Assembly (NCBI RefSeq): GCF_000745855.1
Contig: NZ_JQKD01000051.1
Span: 1-32,438, forward strand
Source: Xenophilus azovorans DSM 13620
GTDB taxonomy: Bacteria; Pseudomonadota; Gammaproteobacteria; Burkholderiales; Burkholderiaceae_C
Direction of reading: 5' to 3'
Length of the DNA: 32,438 nucleotides
Below, piece by piece: positions 8,180 through 16,360 of the stretch (positions are counted from its first letter, which is position 1; every line of letters begins with the position of its first letter). The notes beneath the pieces were generated by a model that made no database searches, was not told the DNA's origin, and saw only the letters and a list, made by a program, of their open reading frames with translations. The position numbers and the translations under genes are program-made.

Positions 8180-8452
8180 CAGGGGTTTACCCGCAATAGA
8201 TCTTGCGCCATCACCGGATCCGTCGGAAGGGCCATGACCGAAGTGCGCAGGCGACCGGAAAAAGGCTGCGCGCGCGGTCGCGCAAGACAGCCTCGAAAGC
8301 ATGTGCCCGCCATCCGATTTTTTTGCGCCGAAATGTCGTAAGTTGGTGCTACTCTTAGGTTTTTCGGCAACATCCGCTAACACCGTTCGACCGGTGTGGA
8401 CAGCATGCCATGCTAAGCTTTTTGCCAGTCTTTCCTTGAAAGAAGTGCACCC
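8180..8452. other. Divergent intergenic region before the exopolysaccharide operon
   Basis: No gene is supported here. Approaching the plus-strand operon the sequence becomes less GC-rich. It carries two small inverted repeats: ACACCG-TTCGAC-CGGTGT (8380-8397) and AGCATG-C-CATGCT (8402-8414). TAAGCT at 8413-8418 could be a -10 element, but no good -35 is spaced for it. The start at 8453 has only a weak purine stretch (GAAAGAAG) as ribosome site. This is the likely control region of the yjb-wzb-wzc unit. Confidence 0.45.
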
Positions 8453-8773
8453 ATGAAGCTCAGCCATCTGATCTCCGGCCTGGCCATCGCTGGGCTCGCC
8501 AGCACCCCTGCGCTGGCCCAATCGAATACCAACGGCGCCCCGGCCTCTCAGGCTCCCCAGGCGACCCAAACCACCCCGGGCGCGCAAGCCGCGCAAGGGG
8601 CCCGCGGCGGTCTCACCACCGGCGAGGCAGTCGGCCTGGGCGTCGGAGGCAGCGTCCTGCTCGCGACGGCCCTCGGCGGCGGCAGCGGCAACCGGGGCTT
8701 CTTCTTCCTGCCTCCCACCGGCACGACGGGCACCACGGGCACGGGCACCGGCTCCACGGGCACCACGCGCTGA
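8453..8773 (+). CDS. yjbE: YjbE-like small exported protein of the exopolysaccharide operon
   Basis: The 106-residue product has a clear Sec signal (MKLSHLISGLAIAGLASTPALA, cut before QSN). A Gln/Ala/Thr-rich low-complexity stretch follows, then a short glycine-rich hydrophobic segment (GLGVGGSVLLATALGGG, about 61-77) and a Gly/Thr tail made of GTT/GTG-type repeats. E. coli YjbE has the same design, a tiny exported protein with an LAATGGG-like segment and a Thr-rich tail, and likewise precedes yjbF. Its molecular role is unknown. The stop shares one base with the next start (TGATG), so translation is probably coupled. Low complexity makes homology weak; the identity rests on architecture and gene order. 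Confidence 0.7.
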   Translation: MKLSHLISGLAIAGLASTPALAQSNTNGAPASQAPQATQTTPGAQAAQGARGGLTTGEAVGLGVGGSVLLATALGGGSGNRGFFFLPPTGTTGTTGTGTGSTGTTR

Positions 8774-9546
8774 TGCGGCGCGCCCTCCTGCGTGAGGGCT
8801 GCCGACCGCCGGCCAGCCGCATCGGGCTGACCGTTCGCACCCTGGGATGCTGCACGCTGGCGGCATCCCTTCTCGTTGCCGGCGGGTGCACTTCGGGTGG
8901 CCGCGCCCTGCTGGCCACGGCGTCGCACATGTATGGCGACGCATCCGTCGAAGCATCTTCGCCGCCACAGAACTCGCAGCTCAACTTCAACTATTTGCGC
9001 GCCCATCTCGGCAAGCGCGAGATCTACCTCGCGCTCGGCTATGTCGATCCGCTGCCCGAAGGCCCCACCGAGGTGTGGTACAGCGGATCCGGCGAGGTGC
9101 TGCGCATACGACAGGGAAGGATCGTGGGCACCACAGGCCTCACCACCGATTGGCGTGCCGTGCGCTTTTCATCAACCAGGCCTTCGTGGGCCGCGTTGGC
9201 AAGCCGCCCGGACATGCCCGTGCGCTTCACGCGCGAACGCGACCTCATGCCCGGCTACCGCTTCGGCGTGCGGGACGAAGTGCGCGTGACGGCCATCGCG
9301 CCCCCGGCACGCAGCCGGATGGCGCAGCAGCACGCGGCGCCCGTGCAGTGGTTCGAGGAAGGCAGCACCACCGTCCCCGCCAGCGACGCGCTGCCACCGG
9401 CGCGCTTCGCCGTGACGCGCGTCGACGACGGCGGCGAGCCCCAGGTGGTGTATTCCGAGCAATGCCTCACCCGGGACCTGTGCCTGAGCCTGGAGCGCTG
9501 GAAACCCGCGCCCGCCGGCGAGGCAGCGGCGGCCACCGGTTCATGA
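8773..9546 (+). CDS. yjbF: YjbF/GfcB-family outer-membrane lipoprotein
   Basis: The 257-residue protein has an N-terminal hydrophobic segment ending in a lipobox-like LVAGGC, with the lipid-bearing Cys at residue 39. The mature part matches the YjbF/GfcB layout: LNFNYLRAHLG, then an LALGYVDPLPEGPTEVWYSGSGEVLRI block and a later ERDLMPGYRFGVRDEVR segment. In E. coli this family is encoded in the yjbEFGH and gfc (group 4 capsule) operons and acts at the outer membrane in polysaccharide production, mechanism unknown. The leader before the hydrophobic core is long, so the true start may be downstream. The end overlaps the next gene as ATGA. Confidence 0.85.
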   Translation: MRRALLREGCRPPASRIGLTVRTLGCCTLAASLLVAGGCTSGGRALLATASHMYGDASVEASSPPQNSQLNFNYLRAHLGKREIYLALGYVDPLPEGPTEVWYSGSGEVLRIRQGRIVGTTGLTTDWRAVRFSSTRPSWAALASRPDMPVRFTRERDLMPGYRFGVRDEVRVTAIAPPARSRMAQQHAAPVQWFEEGSTTVPASDALPPARFAVTRVDDGGEPQVVYSEQCLTRDLCLSLERWKPAPAGEAAAATGS

Positions 9547-12500
9547 CGCGCACCGGTCCGTCGTCCGCGCCCCACCCCCTGCGTCTTGGCACCATGGCCA
9601 CGGCTGCCGCCCTGTTCGCACTCGCCGGCTCCGCCGCAGGTGCCGCGGAGCCTGCGCACGCAAGCGACGCCGCGCAGCTCACCGGCCATCCGGCGGACAT
9701 CCGGCCGGGCGAACGGCTGAGCCGATGGCTGCTGCGCCAGCCGGACGGGCAGCAGGTCGCCAACCCCGGCCTGGCCTGGCAGATACGCGACGAGGAATTC
9801 GCCCAGCGGCACCTGAAGAACACGCTGCTGGTGCAACTGGAAGCCTGGGTGCAGGAGGCCCGCTCCGGGCCCGAGCGCAGCGACCGCGAGCGCCTGCGCG
9901 CCTGGATCGACAGCCTGCCCGTCACCGGCCGCGTGGCGCTGGGCATCGTCGATCCGCGCTGGCTCGAGGCCAACCCCACGGAAGACCCGGTCCTCGGCGC
10001 GGGCCAGCGGCTCGTGCCCTCGGCCTGGCCGCTGCGCAGCGTGGCGGTGGTCCTGCCCGACGGCCGCCTGTGCCGCGTGGCGCACGAACCCGGCCGCAAC
10101 GTGCTGGACTATCTGGCCGCCTGCGGCCTGCAGGACCAGGCCGACCAGGCGTGGCTGGCCCAGCCCGACGGCCGCACCTCGCGCATGGGTGTCGCGCCCT
10201 GGAATGCCGGCCCGGTGGACGAGCCCGCGCCCGGCGCCTGGCTGTGGGCGGCGCCGCGCCGCATGCGGCTGCTGGACGGCCTGTCCGAAGGGATGATCAA
10301 GTTCCTGGCCACCCAGGGGCCGTCGCCGCAGGAAGACGGCGCATCGGCCGCGTCGGCAGCACCCGGCCAGGCCGCGCGGCTGCCCGAATCCGCCGCCGCG
10401 CAGCCGCGCACGCTGGACGTCAGTGCCAACGACTGGGGCGAAATCGGCCTGCTGCAGACGCCCACGGCCCGCATGGAACAGGCCGGCAACCTGCGCGCGA
10501 CGCTGAGCAACGTCTATCCGTACAGCCGCCTCAGCTTCATGTTCCAGCCCTTCGACTGGATGGAAGGAGGCTTTCGCTACAGCTCCATCTCGAACCGCAT
10601 CTACGGCATCACCGACCAGCAGTCCTACAAGGACAAGAGCATCGACCTGAAGCTGCGCCTGCTCAAGGAGTCCGCCTACGTGCCCCAGGTGGCGCTGGGC
10701 TTCCGCGACTTCGGCGGCACCGGCCTGTTCTCCAGCGAATACCTGGTCGCCAGCAAGCGCTGGAACGACTTCGACTTCAGCCTCGGCATCGGCTGGGGCT
10801 ACATGGCGCGCAGCGGCAACATCCGCAACCCCTTCCGGCTGTTCGGCGACCGCTTCGCCACGCGCCCCACCGACTTCACCACCGGCCAGGCCAGCCTGAG
10901 CACGCTGTTCCGCGGCCCCGCCGCGCTGTTCGGCGGCGTGCAGTGGCGCACGCCCTGGGACCCGCTCACCCTCAAGATCGAATACGACGGCAATGACTAC
11001 CGGAGCGAGCCCTTCGACAACCGGCAGCGCCGCCGCTCCCCGATCAACGTGGGGCTGAGCTACCGCGTCTCGCCCGGCGTCGTGCTGTCCGCCGGCTTCG
11101 AGCGCGGCGACAGGGTGATGGTGGGACTGAGCCTGTCGAGCAACCTGGCCCGCTCGTCGATGCCCAAGGTGCTCGACCCGCCGCTGCCGCGCCTGGGCCC
11201 GCAGGCGCCGCTGCACCCGCCCGGCTGGGCCGTGACGGCCGCCGCGATCGAGGAGCAGACGGAGTGGACCGTGACCCACATCGCCCCGCAGGGCGAGGCG
11301 CTGCACGTCTGGGCCACCGAGGCCGACGCCACCTACCGCGACGCCCGGGCGCAGCGCGCCGCGGCGGTGCTTCACGCCGCCGCGCCGGAGAACATCCGCC
11401 GCTTCGTGCTGCACTTCAGCGAGCGCGGCCTGCCCAGCCATGCCCGTGTGATCGAGCGCGCCGAGTGGGTGACGCAACGCCTCGTGCCCCTGCTGCCGCG
11501 GCAGGCGCGCGTGCCTGCATCGGAGGACTACGGGCCGGCATCCACCCATGCCACGCCGGACGATCTGCCCGCATCGGTGCGTGCCCCGGCCGGCGCGGGC
11601 GAAGCAGCCGATGCGGCCGGCGCGGGTGCCGCTGCCGCCACCGCGTCAGCCGCCGGCAGCGTGCCCCAGGGCCTGCCGGGACACACAGGCGCCGACGGCG
11701 TGTGGACGCGCCAGCGCGACCGGTTCACCTGGGGCGTGGGGCCGTACTTCAGCCCCATCGTCGGCGGGCCCGACGCCTTCGTCCTCTACCAGCTCGGCCT
11801 GCAGGCCTCGGCCGAATACCGCTTCAGCGAGCGCACCTGGCTCAGCGGCGCCGTCAACATGCGCCTGGTCGACAACTTCGACAAGTTCACCTACACCGCG
11901 CCCAGCAACCTGCCGCGCGTGCGCACCTACCAGCGCGAATACGTCACCTCCGCCCGGGTGACGGTGCCCAACCTGCAGTTGACCCACGTCGGCCAGTTCG
12001 CGCGCGACCACTACTACAGCGTCTACGGCGGCCTGCTGGAGAGCATGTTCGCCGGCGTCGGCGCCGAATACCTGTACCGCCCCTGGGGCAGCCGCCTGGC
12101 CTTCGGCGTGGACATCAACCGGGTGCGCCAGCGCGGCTTCAAGCAGGACCTGAGCCTGCGCGACTACGAGGTCACCACCGGCCACGCCACCGTGTACTGG
12201 GACACCGGCTGGCACGGCGTCATCGCCCGCATCGCCGCCGGCCAGTACCTCGCAGGCGACCGCGGCGTGACGCTGAGCATCGCCCGCCGCTTCGACAACG
12301 GGCTGGTGATGGGCGCCTATGCCACCAAGACCAACGTGTCGGCCGAGCAGTTCGGCGAAGGCAGCTTCGACAAGGGCATCTACATCTCCGTCCCGCTGGA
12401 CGCCCTGCTGCCCCGCTCGACCAAGTTCTCCGTCGGCTTCCAGTGGAACCCGCTCACCCGCGACGGCGGGGCGCCGCTGGCGCGCAGCCAGCAGTTGTAC

Positions 12501-12608
12501 GAGCTGACCTCCGGCGCCGACCGGCAGGCCTTCCGCGCCGGGCCGCCGACGCAGAGCCCGCCGCGCAGCGGAGACAACCTCCTGAACTTCGAGAACCACC
12601 CGCGCTGA
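9543..12608 (+). CDS. GfcC(YjbG)-YjbH fusion, outer-membrane exopolysaccharide protein
   Basis: The 1021-residue protein starts at the ATG overlapping the yjbF stop; the open frame further upstream belongs to no recognisable protein. A signal peptide covers about 1-35. Residues 45-255 resemble GfcC/YjbG: LSRWLLRQPDGQ, a charged helix, VALGIVDPRWLEANP, then a ubiquitin-like-fold region VAVVLPDGRLCRVAHEPG. A Ser/Ala/Pro linker (about 256-292) leads to a YjbH-type domain beginning WGEIGLLQTPTARMEQAG near 298 and running to the end. It is rich in alternating Tyr/Trp/Gly strands of an outer-membrane barrel. E. coli encodes these two parts as separate proteins of about 250 and 700 residues. Residues of about 670-720 form an Ala/Pro-rich insert. 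Role: export or finishing of polysaccharide at the outer membrane, inferred. Confidence 0.85.
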   Translation: MTRTGPSSAPHPLRLGTMATAAALFALAGSAAGAAEPAHASDAAQLTGHPADIRPGERLSRWLLRQPDGQQVANPGLAWQIRDEEFAQRHLKNTLLVQLEAWVQEARSGPERSDRERLRAWIDSLPVTGRVALGIVDPRWLEANPTEDPVLGAGQRLVPSAWPLRSVAVVLPDGRLCRVAHEPGRNVLDYLAACGLQDQADQAWLAQPDGRTSRMGVAPWNAGPVDEPAPGAWLWAAPRRMRLLDGLSEGMIKFLATQGPSPQEDGASAASAAPGQAARLPESAAAQPRTLDVSANDWGEIGLLQTPTARMEQAGNLRATLSNVYPYSRLSFMFQPFDWMEGGFRYSSISNRIYGITDQQSYKDKSIDLKLRLLKESAYVPQVALGFRDFGGTGLFSSEYLVASKRWNDFDFSLGIGWGYMARSGNIRNPFRLFGDRFATRPTDFTTGQASLSTLFRGPAALFGGVQWRTPWDPLTLKIEYDGNDYRSEPFDNRQRRRSPINVGLSYRVSPGVVLSAGFERGDRVMVGLSLSSNLARSSMPKVLDPPLPRLGPQAPLHPPGWAVTAAAIEEQTEWTVTHIAPQGEALHVWATEADATYRDARAQRAAAVLHAAAPENIRRFVLHFSERGLPSHARVIERAEWVTQRLVPLLPRQARVPASEDYGPASTHATPDDLPASVRAPAGAGEAADAAGAGAAAATASAAGSVPQGLPGHTGADGVWTRQRDRFTWGVGPYFSPIVGGPDAFVLYQLGLQASAEYRFSERTWLSGAVNMRLVDNFDKFTYTAPSNLPRVRTYQREYVTSARVTVPNLQLTHVGQFARDHYYSVYGGLLESMFAGVGAEYLYRPWGSRLAFGVDINRVRQRGFKQDLSLRDYEVTTGHATVYWDTGWHGVIARIAAGQYLAGDRGVTLSIARRFDNGLVMGAYATKTNVSAEQFGEGSFDKGIYISVPLDALLPRSTKFSVGFQWNPLTRDGGAPLARSQQLYELTSGADRQAFRAGPPTQSPPRSGDNLLNFENHPR

Positions 12609-12630
12609 ACACGCCCCACGCCCGCCCAAG

Positions 12631-13074
12631 ATGAAATCCGTCCTCGTCGTGTGCATCGGCAACATCTGCCGCAGCCCCATGGGCCAGGTCCTGCTCGCGC
12701 AGGCCCTGCCGGGCGTGTCGGTGTCGTCCGCCGGCACGGGCGCGCTGGCCGGCCATCCGGCCGATGCCGCCGCGCAGGCGCTCATGGCCCGGCGCGGGCT
12801 GGACCTCGGCGCCCACCGCGCCCGCCAGATCAGCCCGGAGTTGTGCCGGCAGGCCGACCTCATCCTGGCCATGGACGACACGCAGCGCCGCCACATCGAG
12901 GCGCTCTACCCGCCCGCGCGGGGCCGCGTCTTCCGCCTGGGCCACGTCGCGCAGGTCGACGTGCCCGACCCCTACCGCCAGGGCCAGGCCGCCTTCGAGC
13001 AGGCGCTCGAACTCATCGACGCAGGCGTGCAGGCCTGGGCCGAACGCATCCGGAAGATCCAGTCACCATCATGA
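12631..13074 (+). CDS. wzb: Low-molecular-weight protein-tyrosine phosphatase Wzb
   Basis: The 147-residue protein carries the phosphate loop CIGNICRS with nucleophile C8, R14 and S15, and the general-acid loop DPYR with D113. The length is normal for Wzb/Etp. It dephosphorylates the tyrosine tail of the Wzc kinase, letting Wzc cycle between assembled and disassembled states during polymer synthesis. wzc starts within its stop codon (ATGA), as expected for a matched phosphatase-kinase pair. Cytoplasmic. Confidence 0.95.
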   Translation: MKSVLVVCIGNICRSPMGQVLLAQALPGVSVSSAGTGALAGHPADAAAQALMARRGLDLGAHRARQISPELCRQADLILAMDDTQRRHIEALYPPARGRVFRLGHVAQVDVPDPYRQGQAAFEQALELIDAGVQAWAERIRKIQSPS

Positions 13075-15326
13075 ACACCCTCTCCGCCTCCACCGTTCCG
13101 CCCGCCACGCCGCAGGCCGCCGCCCCGTACGGCGACCACGACGACATCAACCTGATCGAGTACGTCGACATCCTGATCGACCACAAGTGGTGGATCGCCG
13201 GCATCACCGCATTGGCGCTGGCCCTCGGGGTGGCCTACACCCTGCTGGCCACGCCGATCTACCAGTCCAACCTGCTGGTGCAGGTGGAGGACGCGGCGCC
13301 CGACACCAAGAGCTTCCTGGGCGACGTCTCCAGCCTGTTCGACGTCAAGACGCCGGCCACCGGCGAGATCCAGGTGCTGCAGTCGCGCATGGTGCTGGGC
13401 GCCGCCGTGGACCAGACCCGGCTGTACATCGACGCCCAGCCCCGCTACCTGCCGCTGGTCGGGCGCTGGCTGGCCCACCGGGCCGACGGGCTGTCCACCC
13501 CCGGCCTGCTGGGCCTGGGCGGCTACGTCAACGGCACGGAGCGCATCGAGGTCGCCCGCATCGACGTGCCCGAGGCCATGGAGGACGACGAGCCCTTCAC
13601 GGTGACAGCCGAGGGCGAGGGCCGCTACATCCTGCGCCACGACCTGCTGGACGCTCCCCTGCACGGCACCGTGGGCCAGCTGCTGGAGCAGGACCTGGGC
13701 GGCGGCGAGCGCATCGCCGTGCTGATCGAGCGGCTGGACGGCCAGCCGGGCGCGCAGTTCACCGTGCGCCGGGCCTCGCGCCTGCGGACGATCGAGGACC
13801 TGCAGGCGCGCCTGCAACTGGCCGAGCAGGGCCGCCAGTCCAACGTGATCAACGTCTCGCTGCAGGACGGCAGCCGCGCCCGGCTGGTCCGCATCCTGAA
13901 CGCGATCGGCGAGCAGTACGTGCGCCAGAACGTCGAGCGCAAGGCCGCCGAGGCGGAGAAGACGCTGGTCTTCCTCAACCAGCAGCTGCCCGAGTTCCGG
14001 CGCCAGCTCGAGACCTCCGAGGACGCCTTCGCCAGCTTCCGCAAGAAGAACGGCACCATCGCCTTCGACGAGGAAGCCAAGGGCGTGCTGAGCCAGACCG
14101 TCGACCTGCAGACCAAGCTGCTGGAAGCCCAGCAGCAGCGCCGCGAGACGGTGGCCCGCTTCACCGACCGCAACGTGCGCGTGCAGACCATCGACCGCCA
14201 GATCGCCGCCGTGCAGAAGGAGATCGACGGGCTGGAGGGCCGCGTGCGCCGCATGCCGGCGATCCAGCAGGAGGCGCTGCGCCTGGAGCGCGACGTGCGG
14301 GTGAACGCCGAGCTGTACCAGTCGCTGCAGAACAACGCGCTGCAGATGCGCCTGGTCAAGGAGGGCAAGACCGGCAACGTGCGCCTGCTGGACAAGGCGA
14401 CGACGCCCAAGGACCCCGTGAAGCCGAAGAAGGCGATCGTCATGGCCACCATGCTCGCCCTGGGCCTGCTGGCCGGCGCGGTGCTGGCCATCGTGCGGGC
14501 GCGCTTCCTGCGCGGCGTGAGCGACCCGCAGGAGATCGAGGCCCACACCGGGCTGAGCGTCTACGCCACCGTGCCCTACGCCGCCGACCAGTCGGCGCTG
14601 GACCTGCGCGTCGACGCCGGCGTCCAGGGCGTCCAGCTGCTGGCGGAGCACCAGCCCGACAGCCAGCCCATCGAGGCGCTGCGCAGCCTGCGTGTGGCGC
14701 TGCAGTTCGCCGGCCTGGAGGCGGAGAACAACCGCATCCTGGTCACCGGCCCCACGCCGGGCATCGGCAAGAGCTTCATCTCGGCCAACTTCGCGGCCAC
14801 CCTGGCGCATGCCGGCAAGCGCGTGCTGCTGATCGACGCCGACCTGCGCAAGGGCCACCTGCAGAAGCTGCTCGGGCTGCCGCGCGAGGGCGGCCTGTCG
14901 GAACTGCTGTCGGGCGACCTGACGGCGCAGCAGGCCGTGCACGCGGGCGTGCTGCCCAACCTGGACGTGCTGACCACCGGCAGGCTGCCCGTCAACCCGG
15001 CGGACATGCTGATGTCCGACACTTTCGTGCGCATGCTCGACACCCTCTCGGCCGCCTACGACACGGTGATCGTCGACACGCCGCCCGTACTGGTGGCGGC
15101 CGACACCGCCGCCGTGGCGCCGCACTGCGGCGTGGTGCTGCTGGTCGCGCGCGCGGACCAGACGCAGATGGGCGAGCTCAACGAAAGCGCGCGCCGCCTG
15201 GCGCAGGGCGGCAAGCGCGCGAGCGGCGTGGTGTTCAACGGCATGGACCTCACGCGCCGCCACTACGGCAGCTACGGCTACCGCTACGGCGGCTACCGCT
15301 ACGCGGAATACAAGTACAAGACCTGA
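13071..15326 (+). CDS. wzc: Polysaccharide co-polymerase and tyrosine autokinase Wzc
   Basis: The 751-residue protein combines a Wzz chain-length domain with a BY-kinase. TM1 is about 40-60; a long periplasmic coiled-coil-rich part follows (heptad-like 290-430); TM2 is about 455-475. The cytoplasmic kinase has Walker [11 protein letters not shown] near 560, Walker A' [10 protein letters not shown] near 586 and Walker [10 protein letters not shown] near 667. The last 20 residues hold eight tyrosines (732, 735, 737, 739, 742, 744, 747, 749), the autophosphorylation cluster. The start overlaps wzb. Partner proteins are Wza (29448-30611, opposite strand) and Wzb. The tail is encoded partly by a 13-base direct repeat at 15276-15288 and 15291-15303. 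Confidence 0.95.
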   Translation: MNTLSASTVPPATPQAAAPYGDHDDINLIEYVDILIDHKWWIAGITALALALGVAYTLLATPIYQSNLLVQVEDAAPDTKSFLGDVSSLFDVKTPATGEIQVLQSRMVLGAAVDQTRLYIDAQPRYLPLVGRWLAHRADGLSTPGLLGLGGYVNGTERIEVARIDVPEAMEDDEPFTVTAEGEGRYILRHDLLDAPLHGTVGQLLEQDLGGGERIAVLIERLDGQPGAQFTVRRASRLRTIEDLQARLQLAEQGRQSNVINVSLQDGSRARLVRILNAIGEQYVRQNVERKAAEAEKTLVFLNQQLPEFRRQLETSEDAFASFRKKNGTIAFDEEAKGVLSQTVDLQTKLLEAQQQRRETVARFTDRNVRVQTIDRQIAAVQKEIDGLEGRVRRMPAIQQEALRLERDVRVNAELYQSLQNNALQMRLVKEGKTGNVRLLDKATTPKDPVKPKKAIVMATMLALGLLAGAVLAIVRARFLRGVSDPQEIEAHTGLSVYATVPYAADQSALDLRVDAGVQGVQLLAEHQPDSQPIEALRSLRVALQFAGLEAENNRILVTGPTPGIGKSFISANFAATLAHAGKRVLLIDADLRKGHLQKLLGLPREGGLSELLSGDLTAQQAVHAGVLPNLDVLTTGRLPVNPADMLMSDTFVRMLDTLSAAYDTVIVDTPPVLVAADTAAVAPHCGVVLLVARADQTQMGELNESARRLAQGGKRASGVVFNGMDLTRRHYGSYGYRYGGYRYAEYKYKT

Positions 15327-15348
15327 ACGGATCGAGCGAGGCCCCTCC

Positions 15349-16293
15349 ATGCACACCGATTCCCGCATCTTCGTGGCCGGCCATCGCGGGCTGGTCGGCA
15401 GCGCCATCGTGCGGCGCCTGAAGGCCCTGGGCTGCAGCCAGCTGCTGCTGGCCGGACGCGACACGCTGGACCTGCGCGACCGCGACGCCGTCGAGGCCTG
15501 GTTTGCCGCCCACCGGCCCGAGTACGTCTACCTGGCGGCGGCCAAGGTCGGCGGCATCCATGCCAACGATACCTATCCGGCGCAGTTCCTGCTGGAGAAC
15601 CTGCAGATCCAGAACAACGTCATCGATGCCGCGTACCGCCACGGCGCCGCCAAGCTGACCTTCCTCGGCTCGTCGTGCATCTACCCGAAGCTGGCGCCCC
15701 AGCCCATCCGGGAGGACTCCCTGCTGACCGGCCCGCTGGAGCCCACCAACGAGTGGTACGCCGTCGCCAAGATCGCCGGCATCAAGCTGTGCCAGGCCTA
15801 CCGCCGGCAGTACGGCTTCAACGCCATCAGCCTGATGCCGACCAACCTGTACGGCCCGGGCGACAACTTCGACCTGCAGAACTCGCACGTGCTGCCGGCG
15901 CTGATCCGCAAGTTCCACGAGGCCAGGCTGCGCGGCGACGGGCAGGTGGTGATGTGGGGCACCGGCACGCCGCGCCGCGAGTTCCTGCACGTGGACGACA
16001 TGGCCGAGGCCGCGGTCCACCTGACCGAGACCTACGACGGCGAGGACATCGTCAACGTCGGCGTGGGCGAGGACATCAGCATCCGCGAGCTGGCCGGGCT
16101 GGTGAAGGACATCACCGGTTTCCGGGGCGAGATCGTCAACGACGCCAGCAAGCCCGACGGCACGCCGCGCAAGCTGCTCGACGTCGGGCGCCTGCACGCC
16201 CTGGGCTGGCGCGCGCGGATCGGCCTGCGCGAAGGCATCGAGGACACCTACCGCTGGTTCCTCGGACACCAGGCCGAGCTGCGCAGCGTGTAG
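15349..16293 (+). CDS. fcl: GDP-L-fucose synthase
   Basis: The 314-residue short-chain dehydrogenase-type epimerase/reductase has the NADP loop GHRGLVG (11-17) and catalytic residues matching E. coli Fcl: S108, C110 (GSSCIYP), Y137 and K141 (EWYAVAK) and H180 (QNSHVLP). It converts GDP-4-keto-6-deoxymannose, made by Gmd, to GDP-L-fucose with NADPH. It follows wzc by 22 bases, with a fair ribosome site (AGCGAGG). Its pathway partner gmd is at 25390-26514 on the other strand. No mannose-1-phosphate guanylyltransferase is in the window, so GDP-mannose must come from elsewhere. Confidence 0.95.
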   Translation: MHTDSRIFVAGHRGLVGSAIVRRLKALGCSQLLLAGRDTLDLRDRDAVEAWFAAHRPEYVYLAAAKVGGIHANDTYPAQFLLENLQIQNNVIDAAYRHGAAKLTFLGSSCIYPKLAPQPIREDSLLTGPLEPTNEWYAVAKIAGIKLCQAYRRQYGFNAISLMPTNLYGPGDNFDLQNSHVLPALIRKFHEARLRGDGQVVMWGTGTPRREFLHVDDMAEAAVHLTETYDGEDIVNVGVGEDISIRELAGLVKDITGFRGEIVNDASKPDGTPRKLLDVGRLHALGWRARIGLREGIEDTYRWFLGHQAELRSV

Positions 16294-16303
16294 CCGCATC
16301 CGC

Positions 16304-16330
16304 CCCTCCCTGCTTCGCAGGCATCGAGGG
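16304..16330. other. Hairpin between fcl and the beta-helix gene
   Basis: CCTGC-TTC-GCAGG (16309-16321) is nested inside CCCTC (16304-16308) and GAGGG (16326-16330). No T-run follows, so a terminator is unlikely. It may tune expression of the next gene, whose start at 16361 lacks a clear ribosome site. Confidence 0.35.
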
Positions 16331-16360
16331 AACAGCAACCCACTACCGGTCTGCCTCCCC

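Noticed and set aside
8102-8968. Minus-strand open frame of 288 codons covering the divergent promoter region and yjbE
   Set aside because: It crosses the operator and the opposite-strand signal-peptide gene, and its product has no recognisable feature.
9255-11549. Minus-strand open frame of 764 codons opposite the GfcC-YjbH fusion
   Set aside because: It has no signal peptide or domain motif. The plus strand has overlapping starts and stops with yjbF and recognisable family motifs.
12972-15464. Minus-strand open frame of 830 codons opposite wzc
   Set aside because: It is antisense to an unmistakable BY-kinase and its composition is typical of a shadow frame.
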